DNA of 64,000 bases from Undibacterium sp. YM2 (GCF_009937975.1 NZ_AP018441.1:3658001-3722000); one strand, 5' to 3'. Shown: positions 30,451-40,133, counted from the first letter of the stretch. Made by a program: numbers and translations. The notes: generated from the sequence alone by a model not told the origin.

Positions 30451-30497
30451 TCCTTCCTCTGTGTTGAGAAGTCTTTACTCAAATCACGAACACCCAT

Positions 30498-30529
30498 AAA
30501 AAAACGCGAAGCTCATACTTCGCGTTTTT
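30498..30529 (-). terminator. Rho-independent terminator of fbp (bidirectional shape)
   Basis: ACGCGAAG and CTTCGCGT arms with A and T runs on both sides. It lies just downstream of the fbp stop on the minus strand. Confidence 0.85.
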
Positions 30530-30545
30530 AAGAATCATGACCCCA

Positions 30546-31547
30546 TCATTCCTGATGGTATTGCGTCACTCTTTCCACTTCGTTTTTGGAACCCAGGAAC
30601 ACAGCCACACGCTGATGCAGTTTTTCTGGCTGGATGTCCAGCATACGGCGCTTGCCGTCTGTCGATGCGCCGCCAGCCTGTTCTACGATAAAAGACATGG
30701 GGTTGGCTTCGTACATCAGGCGCAGCTTGCCTGCTTTGTCCGGTTCACGCATATCTGCCGGGTACATGAAGATGCCGCCACGGTTCAGGATGCGGTGTAC
30801 ATCGGCGACCATGGAGGCGATCCAGCGCATATTGAATTCTTTGCCGCGCGGGCCGGTGCCGCCAGCCAGCATTTCTTCTACATAGCGTGTGACTGGCGGG
30901 TACCAATGGCGGGTATTGGAAGCGTTGATGGCGAACTCCTTGGTGTCTGCCGGGATTTGCATATTGCGTTGTGTCAGTACCCAGGAACCCATTTCACGGT
31001 CGAGAGTGAAGCAATTGACGCCATTGCCTGTCGTCAGCACCAGCACTGTTTGCGGGCCATACACGGCATAACCGGCTGCGACTTGCTTGCTGCCTGGCTG
31101 CAGGAAATCCTGCTCGGTTGGTTTGCCCATGCCGTCAGGTGCTTTCAATACCGAGAAGATGGTACCGATAGAGACGTTGACGTCGATATTGCTGGAACCA
31201 TCAAGCGGATCAAACAAGAGCATATATTCGCCCTGAGGATAGCGGTTCGGTATCGGATGTATGCTTTCCATTTCTTCCGATGCCATGGCTGCCAGGTGGC
31301 CGCCCCATTCATTGGCTTCGAGCAGGATTTCATTCGACAGGATGTCGAGTTTTTTCTGTACTTCACCCTGGATGTTTTCACTGCCCGCCGTACCAAGCAC
31401 TTCACCCAGCGCGCCCTTGCCTACGGCATGGCTGATGGTTTTACAGGCGCGGGCAACAACCTCAATCAACAGACGCAATTCTGCCGGGATCGAGTTATTC
31501 AGTCGTTGTTCTTCGACCAGGTATTGGGTGAGGCTTACACGTTTCAT
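30546..31547 (-). CDS. fbp: Class I fructose-1,6-bisphosphatase
   Basis: Hydrolyses fructose-1,6-bisphosphate to fructose-6-phosphate in gluconeogenesis, using Mg2+. The 333-residue length is typical. The metal and substrate motif [17 protein letters not shown] is clear, and MASEEME supplies further acidic ligands. [26 protein letters not shown] and the C-terminal [11 protein letters not shown] complete the family pattern. It lies 40 bp behind pepN on the same strand, so they may be co-transcribed, and a strong terminator follows. Confidence 0.97.
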   Translation of the reverse strand: MKRVSLTQYLVEEQRLNNSIPAELRLLIEVVARACKTISHAVGKGALGEVLGTAGSENIQGEVQKKLDILSNEILLEANEWGGHLAAMASEEMESIHPIPNRYPQGEYMLLFDPLDGSSNIDVNVSIGTIFSVLKAPDGMGKPTEQDFLQPGSKQVAAGYAVYGPQTVLVLTTGNGVNCFTLDREMGSWVLTQRNMQIPADTKEFAINASNTRHWYPPVTRYVEEMLAGGTGPRGKEFNMRWIASMVADVHRILNRGGIFMYPADMREPDKAGKLRLMYEANPMSFIVEQAGGASTDGKRRMLDIQPEKLHQRVAVFLGSKNEVERVTQYHQE

Positions 31548-31587
31548 GTTGTTCTTTCAGTTTCTATTTCAGTGACTTTTAAATTCT

Positions 31588-34266
31588 TTATGAAGCCAGG
31601 GCCTTGCTAACGACTTCGAGCACGTCTTTCGACAGTTTCTTGGTGTCAGCCACTTTTTGCAAAGCGGCTTTCATGTGCACTTGCAGGCTCTCAGGATATT
31701 TTTTCCAGCGGTCCATGCTGCGTGCCAGGCGGGCTGCGACTTGCGGGTTGAGTTTATTGAGAGCAATCACCAGTTCTGCCCACAAGACATAACCACTGCC
31801 ATCAGCGGCGTGGAAGCGGGATGGATTGGCATTACAGAAAGCAAACGTCAAACTGCGCGCACGGTTAGGATTGTTCAATGTAAATGCTGGATGCGTCATC
31901 AATTCACGCACCTTGGCAACATCAGTGGTGCGTGCAGTTGCCTGCAACATGAACCATTTGTCGATGACCAGGGCTTCTTTCTTGAAGTCTTTATAGAAAG
32001 CTTTCAAGGACTTGGCTGCCGATTTGGCTTGCTTGTCATTGCCACTGAAGTTAGTCAATGCAGTCAGTGCAGCCAGGCGGTCCGTCATGTTTTCTGCTTC
32101 ATCAAACTGGGTTTTCGCCAGATCAAAAGTAGATTCGTCCGACCATTCAAGCAGATAAGACAGGGCCAGGTTTTTCAATCCACGTTTTGCCATGGACTGT
32201 GCATCCGGGCTGTATTTGCCAGGTGTCAGGTGAGCTTCATAAGCACTCAGCAAATCAGCGCGCAGATGCTTTGTGATGGTGGCGCGGGCAAACTGGCGTG
32301 CAGTATGGATGGCCTGTGGATCTACTACCTTGAATTCTTCAGCGATCATGGCTTCGGATGGCAGTGTCAGCACCAGTTCACGGAAAGCCGGGTCGAGGCT
32401 GGCATCGTTCAGGGTAGCGCGCAGGGCTTCGATAAACATGCTGTCCAGGCTCAGCTCTTCACCTTGCTGTACTGCAGTTGTCAGTTTAACGAGACGGCGT
32501 GTAGCCAGACGCTGGCCCGCTTCCCAGCGGTTGAACGGGTCGCTGTCATTGGCCAGCAAAAGGCCCAGTTCTTCATCGCTGTAGTCAATTTCCAGCACGA
32601 CTGGTGCAGAGAAATTACGCAACAATGATGGTACTGGTTTGCTGCTAACGCCCGTAAAGACAAAAGTCTGGCTGGCTTCTGTCAGTTCAAGCACCAGGCT
32701 GGTCGCGCCAGCCTGTGCTTCGTAAGCAGCGCTATGCAAAGGAATATCCTTGCCATCTGCCCCCAGCAAGCCCATGGCAACCGGGATGTGGAAAGGCAGT
32801 TTTTCTGCCTGGCCTGGTGTAGCCGGGCAAGACTGGCTCAGGGTGATGGAGTAAGTCTGTGCATCTGCATCATAAGTCGCCTCGACCTTCACGCGTGGCG
32901 TACCAGCCTGGCTATACCAGCGTTCAAACTGAGTCAGGTCACGGCCACTGGAATCTGCCATGGCAGCGCGGAAGTCATCGCATTCAACAGCCTGGCCATC
33001 ATGACGCTCAAAATACAGGTCCATGCCTTTGCGGAAGCCATCATGGCCCAGCAAGGTGTAATACATGCGCACGACTTCTGAACCTTTTTCATAAATCGTG
33101 ACGGTGTAGAAATTATTGATTTCTACAAAAGAATCAGGGCGTACGGGATGGGCCATAGGGCCTGCATCTTCAGAGAATTGTACCTGGCGCAGCAGGCGTA
33201 CATCTTCTATGCGCTTGACGGCGCGGCCTGTGGCTGTGCCTACCAGGTCGGCAGAAAATTCCTGGTCACGGAAAACCGTCAGGCCCTCTTTCAGGGACAA
33301 CTGGAACCAGTCGCGGCAAGTGACACGGTTACCTGTCCAGTTATGGAAGTATTCATGACCAACGACTGATTCTATGCCCGCATAATCAACGTCAGTCGCA
33401 ATGCTTGGATTAGCCAGTACAAACTTGGTATTAAAAATATTCAAACCTTTGTTTTCCATCGCGCCCATATTGAAGTCGCCAGTGGCAACGATCATGAAGC
33501 GGTCAAGATCCAGTTCCAGGCCAAAGCGTTCTTCATCCCAGCGTATGCTGTTTTTGAGCGAATCCATGGCGTGCTGGGTTTTATCCAGGTTGCCGTCTTC
33601 TACCCAAACCTGCAGCAAGACTTTGCGGCCAGATTTCAACTTATAGTCTTCTTCCTGGCATACCAGCTTGCCCGCCACCAGGGCGAACAGGTAAGACGGC
33701 TTTTTGAACGGGTCTTCCCACTTGCCAAAATGGCGACCATCACCGAGATCGCCTTCTGCTATCAGATTACCGTTGCTGAGCAGCACAGGGAATTTTTTCT
33801 TGTCGGCGCGCAGCATGACAGTGTATTTCGCCATGACGTCAGGACGGTCAGGGAACCAGGTGATCTTGCGGAAGCCTTCTGCCTCGCACTGAGTAATAAA
33901 GTTACCGTTGGATGCGTACAGGCCGGACAGGGAGGTATTCTTGAGCGGATTGATCAGTGTTTCAATTTCCAGCGTGACTTCGTCCGGGGCATTGGCTATG
34001 CGCAAGGTCTCGCCTTCTATCTTGTAGGCAGACTTTTTGAGGTTCACGCCATTCATGCGCAATTGCAGCAATTTCAGGGATTCGCCAAACAAGACCAGGT
34101 CTTTCTCGCTGCTGTCATGATTGCGGCGCATGGTCATGCGGGTGGCTACATGGGTGGCACTAAGATCAAGGTCGAAACCCATCTCTACCGTATCTACCCA
34201 AAATCCCGGGGCTACATAGTCTTTACGGAAAATTGTCTCTGGTTTGCTGGCAATATCGTTACGCAT
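31588..34266 (-). CDS. pepN: Aminopeptidase N (M1 family zinc metallopeptidase)
   Basis: Cytoplasmic broad-specificity aminopeptidase of about 892 residues, close to the E. coli-type enzyme. The zinc site is HEYFH (H304, H308) with E327 in LKEG. The substrate-recognition motif GAMENKGLN precedes it, and a long alpha-helical C-terminal domain follows. I chose the ATG at 34266 (MRNDIASKPETIFRKDY). The frame continues to a TTG at 34302, which lacks support. Upstream is only a weak GAGAT. It is the likely first gene of a pepN-fbp pair. Confidence 0.95.
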   Translation of the reverse strand: MRNDIASKPETIFRKDYVAPGFWVDTVEMGFDLDLSATHVATRMTMRRNHDSSEKDLVLFGESLKLLQLRMNGVNLKKSAYKIEGETLRIANAPDEVTLEIETLINPLKNTSLSGLYASNGNFITQCEAEGFRKITWFPDRPDVMAKYTVMLRADKKKFPVLLSNGNLIAEGDLGDGRHFGKWEDPFKKPSYLFALVAGKLVCQEEDYKLKSGRKVLLQVWVEDGNLDKTQHAMDSLKNSIRWDEERFGLELDLDRFMIVATGDFNMGAMENKGLNIFNTKFVLANPSIATDVDYAGIESVVGHEYFHNWTGNRVTCRDWFQLSLKEGLTVFRDQEFSADLVGTATGRAVKRIEDVRLLRQVQFSEDAGPMAHPVRPDSFVEINNFYTVTIYEKGSEVVRMYYTLLGHDGFRKGMDLYFERHDGQAVECDDFRAAMADSSGRDLTQFERWYSQAGTPRVKVEATYDADAQTYSITLSQSCPATPGQAEKLPFHIPVAMGLLGADGKDIPLHSAAYEAQAGATSLVLELTEASQTFVFTGVSSKPVPSLLRNFSAPVVLEIDYSDEELGLLLANDSDPFNRWEAGQRLATRRLVKLTTAVQQGEELSLDSMFIEALRATLNDASLDPAFRELVLTLPSEAMIAEEFKVVDPQAIHTARQFARATITKHLRADLLSAYEAHLTPGKYSPDAQSMAKRGLKNLALSYLLEWSDESTFDLAKTQFDEAENMTDRLAALTALTNFSGNDKQAKSAAKSLKAFYKDFKKEALVIDKWFMLQATARTTDVAKVRELMTHPAFTLNNPNRARSLTFAFCNANPSRFHAADGSGYVLWAELVIALNKLNPQVAARLARSMDRWKKYPESLQVHMKAALQKVADTKKLSKDVLEVVSKALAS

Positions 34267-34555
34267 GGATGGAATATCTCGCGAAAATAAGTTGAATGAC
34301 AAAGTCTTTTGAACCCTGTAAAGACCGCCATTTTACCAAGCTGCGCCCATACAGGGATAAATTCACTTGAATAGACGCAAATTAAGGCAGAAAGTTTGGT
34401 AAAACCATCAAATTTTTACTGATCTGGCCTGACCAGCATGCAAATCAAGACCTGGTAACAAAGTCGATACAACCCGTTACAGTAAGAGCAACAAGTTTTC
34501 TGATTCAGGCATATCATGGAACTATAGTAAAAGTATGTTTGAAGGAGCAGTAAAA

Positions 34556-35191
34556 ATGAAAAAGTTCACCTTATTCTTCGCCCTGGCCTGCAGCCTGCTG
34601 CTGGGCGGATGTGCGACGACATTCACGAGCCAGGTCAGCGTCTTCCACGAATGGCCAGGCGCCACACAAGACAAATCTTATATATTTGAACGTGCACCGG
34701 TGCAGGAAAATAATCCCGAGCACAAGCTGTATGAAGACTTGCTCAGAACCCGCCTGCAAAATCTGGGCTTCAAGGAGGTGGCGGCTGGAACGGCGCCTGT
34801 CCTGAAAGTTGAATTGCAGTATGCCAGCACACTCAGGGAAATCCAGGCCTCGCCGTTCTGGCAACCTGGTATCTATGACCCCTATTGGGGCCTGCATTTC
34901 AGCCGTGGCATTTATCGCCGCCACTATATTTATTATCCGGGATACTGGGGCTGGCCCGGCTACCCCCGTGGATGGACGGATATCAGCGTGCGCAGCACCT
35001 ACCTGCACCAGTTGCAAATTCGCATCACTGAATTGAACGGTAACAAGAAACTGGCTGACATCAAGGCCAGCACCGAGCAATTCAACCCTGAGATCTCGCT
35101 GTATATTCCTTATCTGATGGATAGCGCGCTCAAGGACTTTCCGGGCAAGAATGGCAGCACCAGCAAGGTGGAATTGACCGTCAAGGATTAA
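34556..35191 (+). CDS. DUF4136-type lipoprotein
   Basis: A 211-residue lipoprotein. The signal MKKFTLFFALACSLLLGGC carries a textbook lipobox (LGGC), so it is probably membrane-anchored in the periplasm. GAAGGAG lies about 9 bp upstream and fixes the ATG at 34556. The mature part resembles DUF4136 (ERAPVQENNPEHKLYEDLLRT, then VLKVELQY and a C-terminal beta segment). An aromatic, Gly/Tyr/Trp-rich central stretch (RHYIYYPGYWGWPGYPRGW) follows the usual pattern. Function is unknown in the family. It is convergent with the DUF1631 gene. Confidence 0.8.
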   Translation: MKKFTLFFALACSLLLGGCATTFTSQVSVFHEWPGATQDKSYIFERAPVQENNPEHKLYEDLLRTRLQNLGFKEVAAGTAPVLKVELQYASTLREIQASPFWQPGIYDPYWGLHFSRGIYRRHYIYYPGYWGWPGYPRGWTDISVRSTYLHQLQIRITELNGNKKLADIKASTEQFNPEISLYIPYLMDSALKDFPGKNGSTSKVELTVKD

Positions 35192-35194
35192 CAG

Positions 35195-35223
35195 GTGTAG
35201 TCACTCTGATGGAGTGACTACAC
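35195..35223. terminator. Hairpin between convergent genes
   Basis: Perfect 12-bp arms GTGTAGTCACTC and GAGTGACTACAC with a 5-base loop. It lacks a T run, so it is a possible terminator for both sides but not a classic one. Confidence 0.45.
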
Positions 35224-35235
35224 TGCCTGTACTGG

Positions 35236-37500
35236 TTAAGTTGCCGGAGGGTCGCGCAATGCCTCCACCAGGGCGCGATCTACCACAGATTCAGCCACAA
35301 TCTGTATCGCCCTGCCCTCGCGGAACTGGGTAATCAATTCTTCACTGGAGACCGAGAAGGCGTCATGCCCCTGGCGGTTAGTGAAGATATAGCGGGTACG
35401 CTTGGGGCTGACCCAGGCAAGCTTGAAGCGCGTGGTAACACCATTCTGTCTCGTGAAATCAACCCAGATACCGCGCTCCATGGTCTCAATGACGCGCGCC
35501 CATTCATCTACCGGCTGCTCTATCTGATCCTGTACATGGCGGTTCAGGCGTTTTTCACTGGCGCGCTGGGCGATATTGACGGCAATTTCAAGCTGGCGAC
35601 GTGGTGAGAATTCCAGCGGGGCGCGGGCAATTGCGGCATGGCGCTCAGCCAATTTGGAAAAGAAGATAACGCGTTCGGGCTCATCCCACTTGATCGCATT
35701 GAGCCAGGCATTCAGCAAAGACAGCATGGCTGGCAGTTTGCTGACCAGCTCCTTGCGTTCTTCTGCACTGTTCTTGGGTTTCAGACTCCAGATCAGGTCA
35801 TCCATCGTCCTCAGGGCATTTTCGAGGGCGTTGGGTTTTTCTTCCTTGACGTTATGCGATATCGTCAGAATCCTGATCCATTGCTCTTTGAGGAAGGTTT
35901 CCAGGAAACCCGCAACCTCACCCGTTTCTACCCGGATGGCAACATCATTTTCGGCAAACTCGCGCGCCAGGCGCATTTTTTCCTGCTTCAGCGCAACGGC
36001 TACCGGTTCACTGATGGCAACTTCGGTTTGCTGTTCTTCATCCTTGAGGAAGGCTTCCAGGTCAGCAACGACATCTGAAAACAGTTCTATCTGCTGATCA
36101 AAATCCTGCTGCACCCTTTCAACTATGCCTTCTATCATCTGATAGAGCGGGTCTTCTGAAGTGGTGTCGCTATTGAGCAGGACGCTGGACTTAGCCAGTG
36201 TGTCTATCAATACCCGTGCCGGATGGCTTTCCTTGAAAAAGAAATCCTTGTCCAGCAAAGCCACTTTCAAAGTCGGTATCTGCAACTGGCTGATGAGGTT
36301 CTTGATATCTGCGGGTATGCTGGTGTCATTAAAGACATAGTCAAAGATACGCGCCAGCAGCTCTATGGTGCTCTGGTCTATATGGGTCAGGCCACCAGCA
36401 TTGGGCTGCTGCGACAATTGCCGCAGATGCGCCGTATCAGTAGGCATGGGATTCGCAGAAAAATCCCTTTGTACGCTCGTCAGGTAATCAAAAAACTGCC
36501 TGTCTATGGTGACCATGTCGGGCGCATTACCACTGCCACCACCACCGCTACCACCGCCATAGCCACCTCCACCGCCGCCGTTTCCACTGCCATTGCCACC
36601 GCCAGCATCTTGCCCACCAGTGTAAGGCATGCCTCCACCATCCATGGCAGGGCCGCCGCCCCCGTTACCACCGCCACCGCCGCCTCCGGTTACTGTATTA
36701 CCAAAGGACCCGGCGGGCGCATTGCCTGAGAAAATATTGCGCAGCTTGTTTTCCAGATAAGGGTCGCGGTTACTGATATCGTCAGAGCCAGACATCATGT
36801 TCTTTTTTTGCTTGTTACGATAACCATCATTGAGTTCTGGCAAAATACCGCGCTCTACCAGGGCCTGATTCAATTCGCGATAAATAGCACCGAGTTGCAG
36901 GAACAATTCTGGCCGCAGCAAGCGCAAGATCAGGTGATGGGTTTCGGGATTGGGTTCCAGTTCCATCCATGCCTGATGGACGGCCTTGACAAATAATTCC
37001 GGGCGAAAAGGGTTTTGCGAAACACTGATGGGTGTGCGGCGCAGGATATGGCCTATGCGCACATTCAGGGCAACCAGCAACTCTGCATTGGTCACTTCCA
37101 GCGACTGGCTCAGGTTACGGCTGAGCACCTTGCTCTCCATTTCTTCAAAACTGACCAGGGAAAAATCCTGCTTGCCTTCGTCCGTCCTGGCACGCTTGCG
37201 GGTATTGACGACACTGACTTCTTTGGCAAGCGCCGCATTGACCTGGCCTGCAACCAGGCGGTAGAAAGTGGTGCCATTGCGCTTTAATTGCTGGTAAGCA
37301 GCAAAACTCGTAGCGACCTCTTCCGGCCTGACAGTCTGGTCAGACAGCTTAAACAGGGCCTCGGTCAGGCGTCCTGCAAATGCCTCAATTTGCGAGGAAA
37401 CCAGATTAGTGGCGATAGGCACCAGACTTTGCAATATCAGCAAACGGCTAGAGCTGGAAAATTCGCTCGTCTTGGCATTATTCAGTGGAATGGTATCCAT
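35236..37500 (-). CDS. DUF1631 family protein
   Basis: A 754-residue cytoplasmic protein of the DUF1631 family, widespread in beta- and gammaproteobacteria and of unsettled function. The N-terminal helical region (RLLILQSLVPIATNL, FYRLVAGQVNAAL) covers about residues 1-255. A strikingly glycine-rich linker occupies about 265-328. The conserved C-terminal half includes DKDFFFKESHPARVLID, a coiled region, and a final small beta domain (KLAWVSPKRTRYIFTNRQGH) that looks like a PilZ-type or RNA-binding barrel. That last comparison is only an impression. It seems monocistronic. Confidence 0.8.
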   Translation of the reverse strand: MDTIPLNNAKTSEFSSSSRLLILQSLVPIATNLVSSQIEAFAGRLTEALFKLSDQTVRPEEVATSFAAYQQLKRNGTTFYRLVAGQVNAALAKEVSVVNTRKRARTDEGKQDFSLVSFEEMESKVLSRNLSQSLEVTNAELLVALNVRIGHILRRTPISVSQNPFRPELFVKAVHQAWMELEPNPETHHLILRLLRPELFLQLGAIYRELNQALVERGILPELNDGYRNKQKKNMMSGSDDISNRDPYLENKLRNIFSGNAPAGSFGNTVTGGGGGGGNGGGGPAMDGGGMPYTGGQDAGGGNGSGNGGGGGGYGGGSGGGGSGNAPDMVTIDRQFFDYLTSVQRDFSANPMPTDTAHLRQLSQQPNAGGLTHIDQSTIELLARIFDYVFNDTSIPADIKNLISQLQIPTLKVALLDKDFFFKESHPARVLIDTLAKSSVLLNSDTTSEDPLYQMIEGIVERVQQDFDQQIELFSDVVADLEAFLKDEEQQTEVAISEPVAVALKQEKMRLAREFAENDVAIRVETGEVAGFLETFLKEQWIRILTISHNVKEEKPNALENALRTMDDLIWSLKPKNSAEERKELVSKLPAMLSLLNAWLNAIKWDEPERVIFFSKLAERHAAIARAPLEFSPRRQLEIAVNIAQRASEKRLNRHVQDQIEQPVDEWARVIETMERGIWVDFTRQNGVTTRFKLAWVSPKRTRYIFTNRQGHDAFSVSSEELITQFREGRAIQIVAESVVDRALVEALRDPPAT

Positions 37501-37670
37501 CGCTCTTTTTTATTATGCTCAGGTTATAAATCATACTCAGGCGCCTGCGTGTGCACCCAAAAACTTGCATTCTGCCAAGCCACACAGGCTTGCGCAATGC
37601 CAGAATCCTACGGAATAGTGCAGTAAAACAACAAAGCTGCAAAATTGCACTACCCAGTATTCAAGCCTCA

Positions 37671-37817
37671 CTAATTAGTATAGTAAGCCTCTGACCCCAG
37701 CGTAATAACTACTATGAGCATGACTGCAAAAATAAGTACCAGCAGCAGCCTTCCAAATTTAGGGCTGCCACTGTCTTTTTCTGCCTGTGTTTTTGATGGT
37801 GGTGTTACTTCTGTCAT
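37671..37817 (-). CDS. Small single-pass membrane protein, 48 residues
   Basis: A short minus-strand frame of 48 codons. It reads MTEVTPPSKTQAEKDSGSPK, then a hydrophobic helix at about residues 24-41 (LLLVLIFAVMLIVVITLG), and ends SEAYYTN. It starts 11 bp after the stop of the quinone oxidoreductase gene on the same strand, so it is probably the last gene of that operon. The ribosome-binding site is weak (AAGAAAAT). The soluble N-terminus followed by one helix and a short tail predicts an inner-membrane anchor or regulatory micropeptide. Function is unknown. A 72-codon frame on the other strand has no comparable features. Confidence 0.55.
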   Translation of the reverse strand: MTEVTPPSKTQAEKDSGSPKFGRLLLVLIFAVMLIVVITLGSEAYYTN

Positions 37818-37828
37818 ATTTTCTTGTT

Positions 37829-38803
37829 TCAGGGAATCAATATGCTGGAACCTGTTGTTTTGCGGGCCTCCAGCTCACGGTGCGCATGCGCCACTTCACT
37901 TAAGGGATAGCGCTGGCGTATGTCTATTTTAACTTTGCCGCTCTCGACCATGGAAAATAAGTGAGCAGCCATTTGCTCCAGATCATCACGTTTGGCCGTA
38001 TAACTCATCAAACTGGGGCGGGTAATGAACAGCGAGCCACGTGAGGCAAGCTCGCCAAGACTGAAAGCAGGTACAGGACCAGAGGCATTGCCAAAGCTGA
38101 CCATCATGCCCAACGGCGAAAGACAATCCAGCGACGGGATGAAAGTATCCTTGCCTATGGAATCATAGACGACAGGCACGCCTTTTCCATCTGTAATTTC
38201 ACGGACACGCTGAACAAAATTTTCCTTGTTGTAGTTGATGACATGGGCACAGCCATGCGCTTTGGCCAGCTCGCCCTTCTCATCCGAGCCCACCGTGCCT
38301 ATCATGGTGACACCGATGGCGCGTGCCCACTGACAGGCAATCAGGCCTACACCGCCAGCGGCAGCATGAAACAATATTGTTTCCCCGCCCTGCAAAGGGA
38401 AAGTACGGTGAAACAGGTATTGCACCGTCAAGCCCTGCAGCATCATCGCGGCTGCAGTCTCAAAACTGATGCTGTCTGGCAGGCGCACGAGATTATCTGC
38501 CGGCATGATGCGGGCCTCGGCATAGGCGCCGGTTGGCCTTCCCGCGTAAGCCACCCTGTCGCCAACCTGCACATATTTCACGTCCGGCCCTATGGCCTCT
38601 ACGACACCAGCCCCCTCCATGCCCAGGCCACCCGGCAGCGCTTGCGGATATAAACCGGTGCGGAAATACACGTCAATAAAATTCAGGCCGCAAGCCTTTT
38701 GGCTTACCAGCACCTCACCCGGGCCGGGCTTGCCCAGCTCTACGTCGACATATTCCATGACTTCCGGACCACCGGTTTGCTGTATGCGAATTGCCTTGAC
38801 CAT
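37829..38803 (-). CDS. Quinone oxidoreductase, MDR superfamily
   Basis: A 324-residue NADPH-dependent oxidoreductase of the Qor/zeta-crystallin type. The N-terminal substrate half contains GLNFIDVYFRTGLYP and GMEGAGVVEAIGPDV. The Rossmann half has HAAAGGVGLIACQWARAIG at about residues 147-165. Zinc-ligand cysteines of classical alcohol dehydrogenases are absent, as expected. It probably reduces quinones or enones, and the substrate is not deducible. It is 29 bp downstream of the EamA transporter gene and is followed by the 48-codon membrane protein. Confidence 0.92.
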   Translation of the reverse strand: MVKAIRIQQTGGPEVMEYVDVELGKPGPGEVLVSQKACGLNFIDVYFRTGLYPQALPGGLGMEGAGVVEAIGPDVKYVQVGDRVAYAGRPTGAYAEARIMPADNLVRLPDSISFETAAAMMLQGLTVQYLFHRTFPLQGGETILFHAAAGGVGLIACQWARAIGVTMIGTVGSDEKGELAKAHGCAHVINYNKENFVQRVREITDGKGVPVVYDSIGKDTFIPSLDCLSPLGMMVSFGNASGPVPAFSLGELASRGSLFITRPSLMSYTAKRDDLEQMAAHLFSMVESGKVKIDIRQRYPLSEVAHAHRELEARKTTGSSILIP

Positions 38804-38832
38804 TTACCCCTCCTGAATAAGTTTTTTTACCT

Positions 38833-39744
38833 TTAGGCTTTTTTCCTGGACAGCAAATACATGCCGCCCATTACCAATACTGTCCCGGCCAACTGCCAGC
38901 CCGTGATGGGCTCACCAATAAAGTAAGCGCCCAGGAACAAGGTTGATACCGGGCCTATCATGCCAGCCTGCGAAGCTGTCGCTGCGCCTATGCGCTTTAC
39001 CGCAATCATGGTCATAAACACTGGCAATACCGTACACATGATGGCATTCACGATAGATAATGAATATACAGCAAGCGGCTGCACCAGCATGCTGGCAGGA
39101 CGCAAAATAAAAAACTGGCCTATGCAGGCAGCACTGGAAACACACATCGCATACGACACCAGACGCAGGGAACCCAGCCTTTGCACCAGTTGCCCAGACT
39201 GTATCAGATAGATGGCATAAGAAATTGCCGCCCCCAGCACCAGGGCAGAGCCTAGCAGCACATAATCGCCACCCAGCTTAAGATCATGAAAAAAAACCAG
39301 GACGATGCCCAGGTAAGACACGACCAGGGCTGCCCACTCCAGCCTACTGACAGCACGTTTCAAAAAGAAGGCAGATATCAGCAGGACAAAGGACGGCGTC
39401 AGGAACAGGATCAGACGCTCCAGACCCGCGCTGATATATTGCAAACCGAGAAAATCCAGGAAAGATGACAGGTAATAACCAACCAGCCCCAAAGCCACCA
39501 GACGCCAGCGGTCTGCTTTGCTGAGGCTGCCGCCCTTGTGCATTTGCCAGATAGCAATTCCAGCAAAAATAGGCAAGGAAAACGCCATACGGAAACAGAT
39601 CAGTGTCACCGCATCGACGTTGTAGCGATAAATCAGTTTGGCAACGATAGCCTTGGTAGAAAACAGGATGGCACCAATCAGGGCGATGGCAAGACCAGTC
39701 AGGTAATGGCGGCGGGCAAGTAATTTCGTTTGTTCTGTAAGCAT
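38833..39744 (-). CDS. EamA/DMT family transporter
   Basis: An inner-membrane protein of 303 residues with about ten hydrophobic helices arranged as two EamA halves. The first half begins YLTGLAIALIGAILFSTKAIVAKLIY. The second begins near LGAAISYAIYLIQSGQLV and ends in MIGPVSTLFLGAYFIGEPITGWQLAGTVLVMGGMYLLSRKKA, the usual DMT end. Members export amino acids, metabolites or drugs, and the substrate here is unknown. It is the first gene of the set transporter - oxidoreductase - small membrane protein. The 218-bp region upstream is shared with the divergent 56-codon gene. Confidence 0.9.
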   Translation of the reverse strand: MLTEQTKLLARRHYLTGLAIALIGAILFSTKAIVAKLIYRYNVDAVTLICFRMAFSLPIFAGIAIWQMHKGGSLSKADRWRLVALGLVGYYLSSFLDFLGLQYISAGLERLILFLTPSFVLLISAFFLKRAVSRLEWAALVVSYLGIVLVFFHDLKLGGDYVLLGSALVLGAAISYAIYLIQSGQLVQRLGSLRLVSYAMCVSSAACIGQFFILRPASMLVQPLAVYSLSIVNAIMCTVLPVFMTMIAVKRIGAATASQAGMIGPVSTLFLGAYFIGEPITGWQLAGTVLVMGGMYLLSRKKA

Positions 39745-39962
39745 AAATCTCTGAATGAGGGAAAAACTGTTACATTGTCTGAATCCGTAATTTCACACAT
39801 AAATTACCAGGCAGAAAGTAAATAATTTCCACACAGAAAAGAACTGACAATGTTTCACACCGTATTTGACATTTAGTTGCCAAATTTGACTTTGTGTGAC
39901 TATTAAATAATGCATTTTTCATTACACTGATTTTCGTGAACCACATTGCTGGAGAAAATCAA

Positions 39963-40133
39963 ATGTACACGCCACGCTTACAATATGCAGATCAACCTGT
40001 GCTCCGTCCGAAACGTGCGATGACGACAGCTGCGCCGCAAAGACAGACGAAGGATGTATCGCCAAAGCAGAACGACAGCTCCCTGAACAGCATTTTCAGG
40101 CGTCTGGTCAAGAACAACCCTGATCAGGAATAA
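39963..40133 (+). CDS. Small hypothetical protein, 56 residues
   Basis: MYTPRLQYADQPVLRPKRAM at the start is followed by a Gln/Lys/Ser-rich middle and SLNSIFRRLVKNNPDQE at the end. GGAG lies about 10 bp before the ATG, and an AT-rich region with TTGCCA and TATTAA 18 bp apart precedes it, which together support a real gene. It is basic and probably disordered apart from a short C-terminal helix. I recognise no family. Confidence 0.55.
   Translation: MYTPRLQYADQPVLRPKRAMTTAAPQRQTKDVSPKQNDSSLNSIFRRLVKNNPDQE

Noticed and set aside
30264..30497. 77-codon minus-strand frame in the ilvD-fbp spacer
   Set aside because: It is made from the CACAGAG repeat and a palindrome, with no ribosome-binding site. 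Such frames recur wherever the repeat lies.
30537..31610. Plus-strand 357-codon frame antisense to fbp
   Set aside because: fbp has every family motif. The opposing frame is a shadow.
37714..37932. Plus-strand 72-codon frame near the quinone oxidoreductase gene
   Set aside because: It is antisense to the end of that gene and to the 48-codon membrane peptide, with no translation signal.
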